Assembly (NCBI GenBank): GCA_013368325.1
Contig: JAACJK010000029.1
Location: forward strand, 1 to 32,228
Source: Ephemerocybe angulata
Taxonomy: Eukaryota > Basidiomycota > Agaricomycetes > Agaricales > Psathyrellaceae
Direction: 5' to 3'
Length of the DNA: 32,228 nucleotides
A program made the position numbers and the translations under genes. Below the pieces are notes generated by a model. The model had not been told where the DNA came from. It worked only from the letters and a program-made list of their open reading frames with translations, and did no database searches. Positions 31,656 to 32,228 of the stretch are shown piece by piece; position 1 is the first letter of the stretch, and each line of letters begins with the position of its first letter.

Positions 31656-32228
31656 TTATCTACGGCTCTTGTTTTTTGCCTTCACGGTTATAAAGCCATC
31701 CTCATCCACCTCTGGTTCCTCATCGGCGGCTCTAGTCGTTGGATAAGCTGGGGGACATCCTCCATCTCCTCGTCCTCATCGCTCTCCCCTTCATCATCAT
31801 CCCAGTCTTCATCGTCGCTAACAACCTTCTGAATCGCCTCCACCTTCTTATTCTTGGTCTTCTCTGCCAAGGCTTCGAACTTCTCCAGCGCCTCCGCCTT
31901 CCCTTCCCTAATTTCGTCGTAGATTTTCACGATGTCCTTCGCAACACTCTCCGCACTCCCATCCTCTACCCGCACTTCAAACTCCTCTTCCATGATCTGC
32001 AGCAGCAGGTCTTCTACGTATTCGTCGTCCAGTGCTGTGTCGGCTGACTCGAAAGCGTCGACGATTTCAGACGCGAGGAGTGTGCGCTTTTCTGCTCCTC
32101 CCGGGCCACCCCACTGCTCTTGAACGGCGATTCGGAGGGTTGACCATATTGAAAGACGTGCGATTACACCACGAGCGAAGAGGACTGAGGAGTTGGCGCT
32201 GTTGAGGATGACGGTTCTGAGGACATGG
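31656..32228 (-). CDS. TSR2: TSR2, pre-rRNA processing factor (Rps26 chaperone), 5'-partial
   Basis: Tsr2 escorts ribosomal protein eS26 to nascent 40S subunits and is needed for 20S pre-rRNA processing. The window edge cuts the 5' end; reading starts in frame with HVLRTVILNSANSSVLFARG. Landmarks: the WGGPGGAEKR core that defines the family, SEIVDAFES, DDEYVEDLLLQIMEEEFEVR, DGSAESVAKDIVKIYDEI, a lysine/glutamate helix, a long acidic run (SDDEDWDDDEGESDEDEEME) and the conserved end VDEDGFITV. Between VPQLI and the VDEDGF end the frame slips by one missing base, best explained by CC instead of CCC near 31732. Without that base the frame stops at 31688; with it, at 31656. No intron is seen in this part. 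It lies upstream of the RVB1 pseudogene on the same strand. Confidence 0.88.

Overview
The window reads as nuclear DNA of a filamentous basidiomycete, most likely an Agaricomycete. Genes are densely split by introns of about 46-75 nt with GTRNGT donors and CTRAC-like branch sites. The gene content fits too: a basidiomycete-type single-pass membrane protein, two proteins of the fungal DUF6593 type, a secreted cutinase, and orthologues of VPS53, Yippee, CHZ1, HAP5/NF-YC, RVB1 and TSR2. Exon models were built by hand from splice signals, reading-frame continuity and remembered family motifs; no search was run.

Layout. 671-4425 (+): a membrane protein whose frame breaks at about five places. 4782-8351 (-): VPS53 of the GARP tethering complex, 19 exons. 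8728-9305 (+): Yippee zinc-binding protein, divergent from VPS53. 10258-10990 (+): cutinase with signal peptide and full catalytic triad. 11840-13618 (+): seven-helix receptor of the cAMP-receptor/Git3-like type, with a 7-nt microexon. 15132-17472 (-): long DUF6593-like protein with a low-complexity tail. 18084-18524 (+): CHZ1, the H2A.Z-H2B chaperone. 18525-22921: about 4.4 kb with no recognisable gene. 22922-23764 (-): HAP5, the histone-fold subunit of the CCAAT-binding complex, with three CCAAT pentamers in its own promoter. 24123-24914 (-): short DUF6593 protein. 27347-31299 (-): decayed RVB1 (RuvB-like 1) pseudogene, split by a 2475-bp LTR element (27738-30212) flanked by a perfect 5-bp target-site duplication. 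31656-32228 (-): 5'-truncated TSR2, cut by the window edge.

Two processes must be kept apart. RVB1 is truly broken: it has lost several internal segments, including the Walker B region, and carries a young LTR insertion, so an intact copy should exist elsewhere. Separately, isolated single-base frame breaks occur in the membrane protein, HAP5, the short DUF6593 gene, TSR2 and the young LTR element. Most lie in homopolymer runs, with C/G runs looking one base too short and A/T runs one base too long. The two LTRs also differ only in one G-run. That pattern suggests base-calling error at least as strongly as gene decay. The genes here are housekeeping or accessory and do not form one pathway. 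The most unusual object is the non-autonomous LTR element, with a repeat-rich acidic ORF, no pol domains and a duplicated polypurine tract, nested in the dying RVB1 copy.
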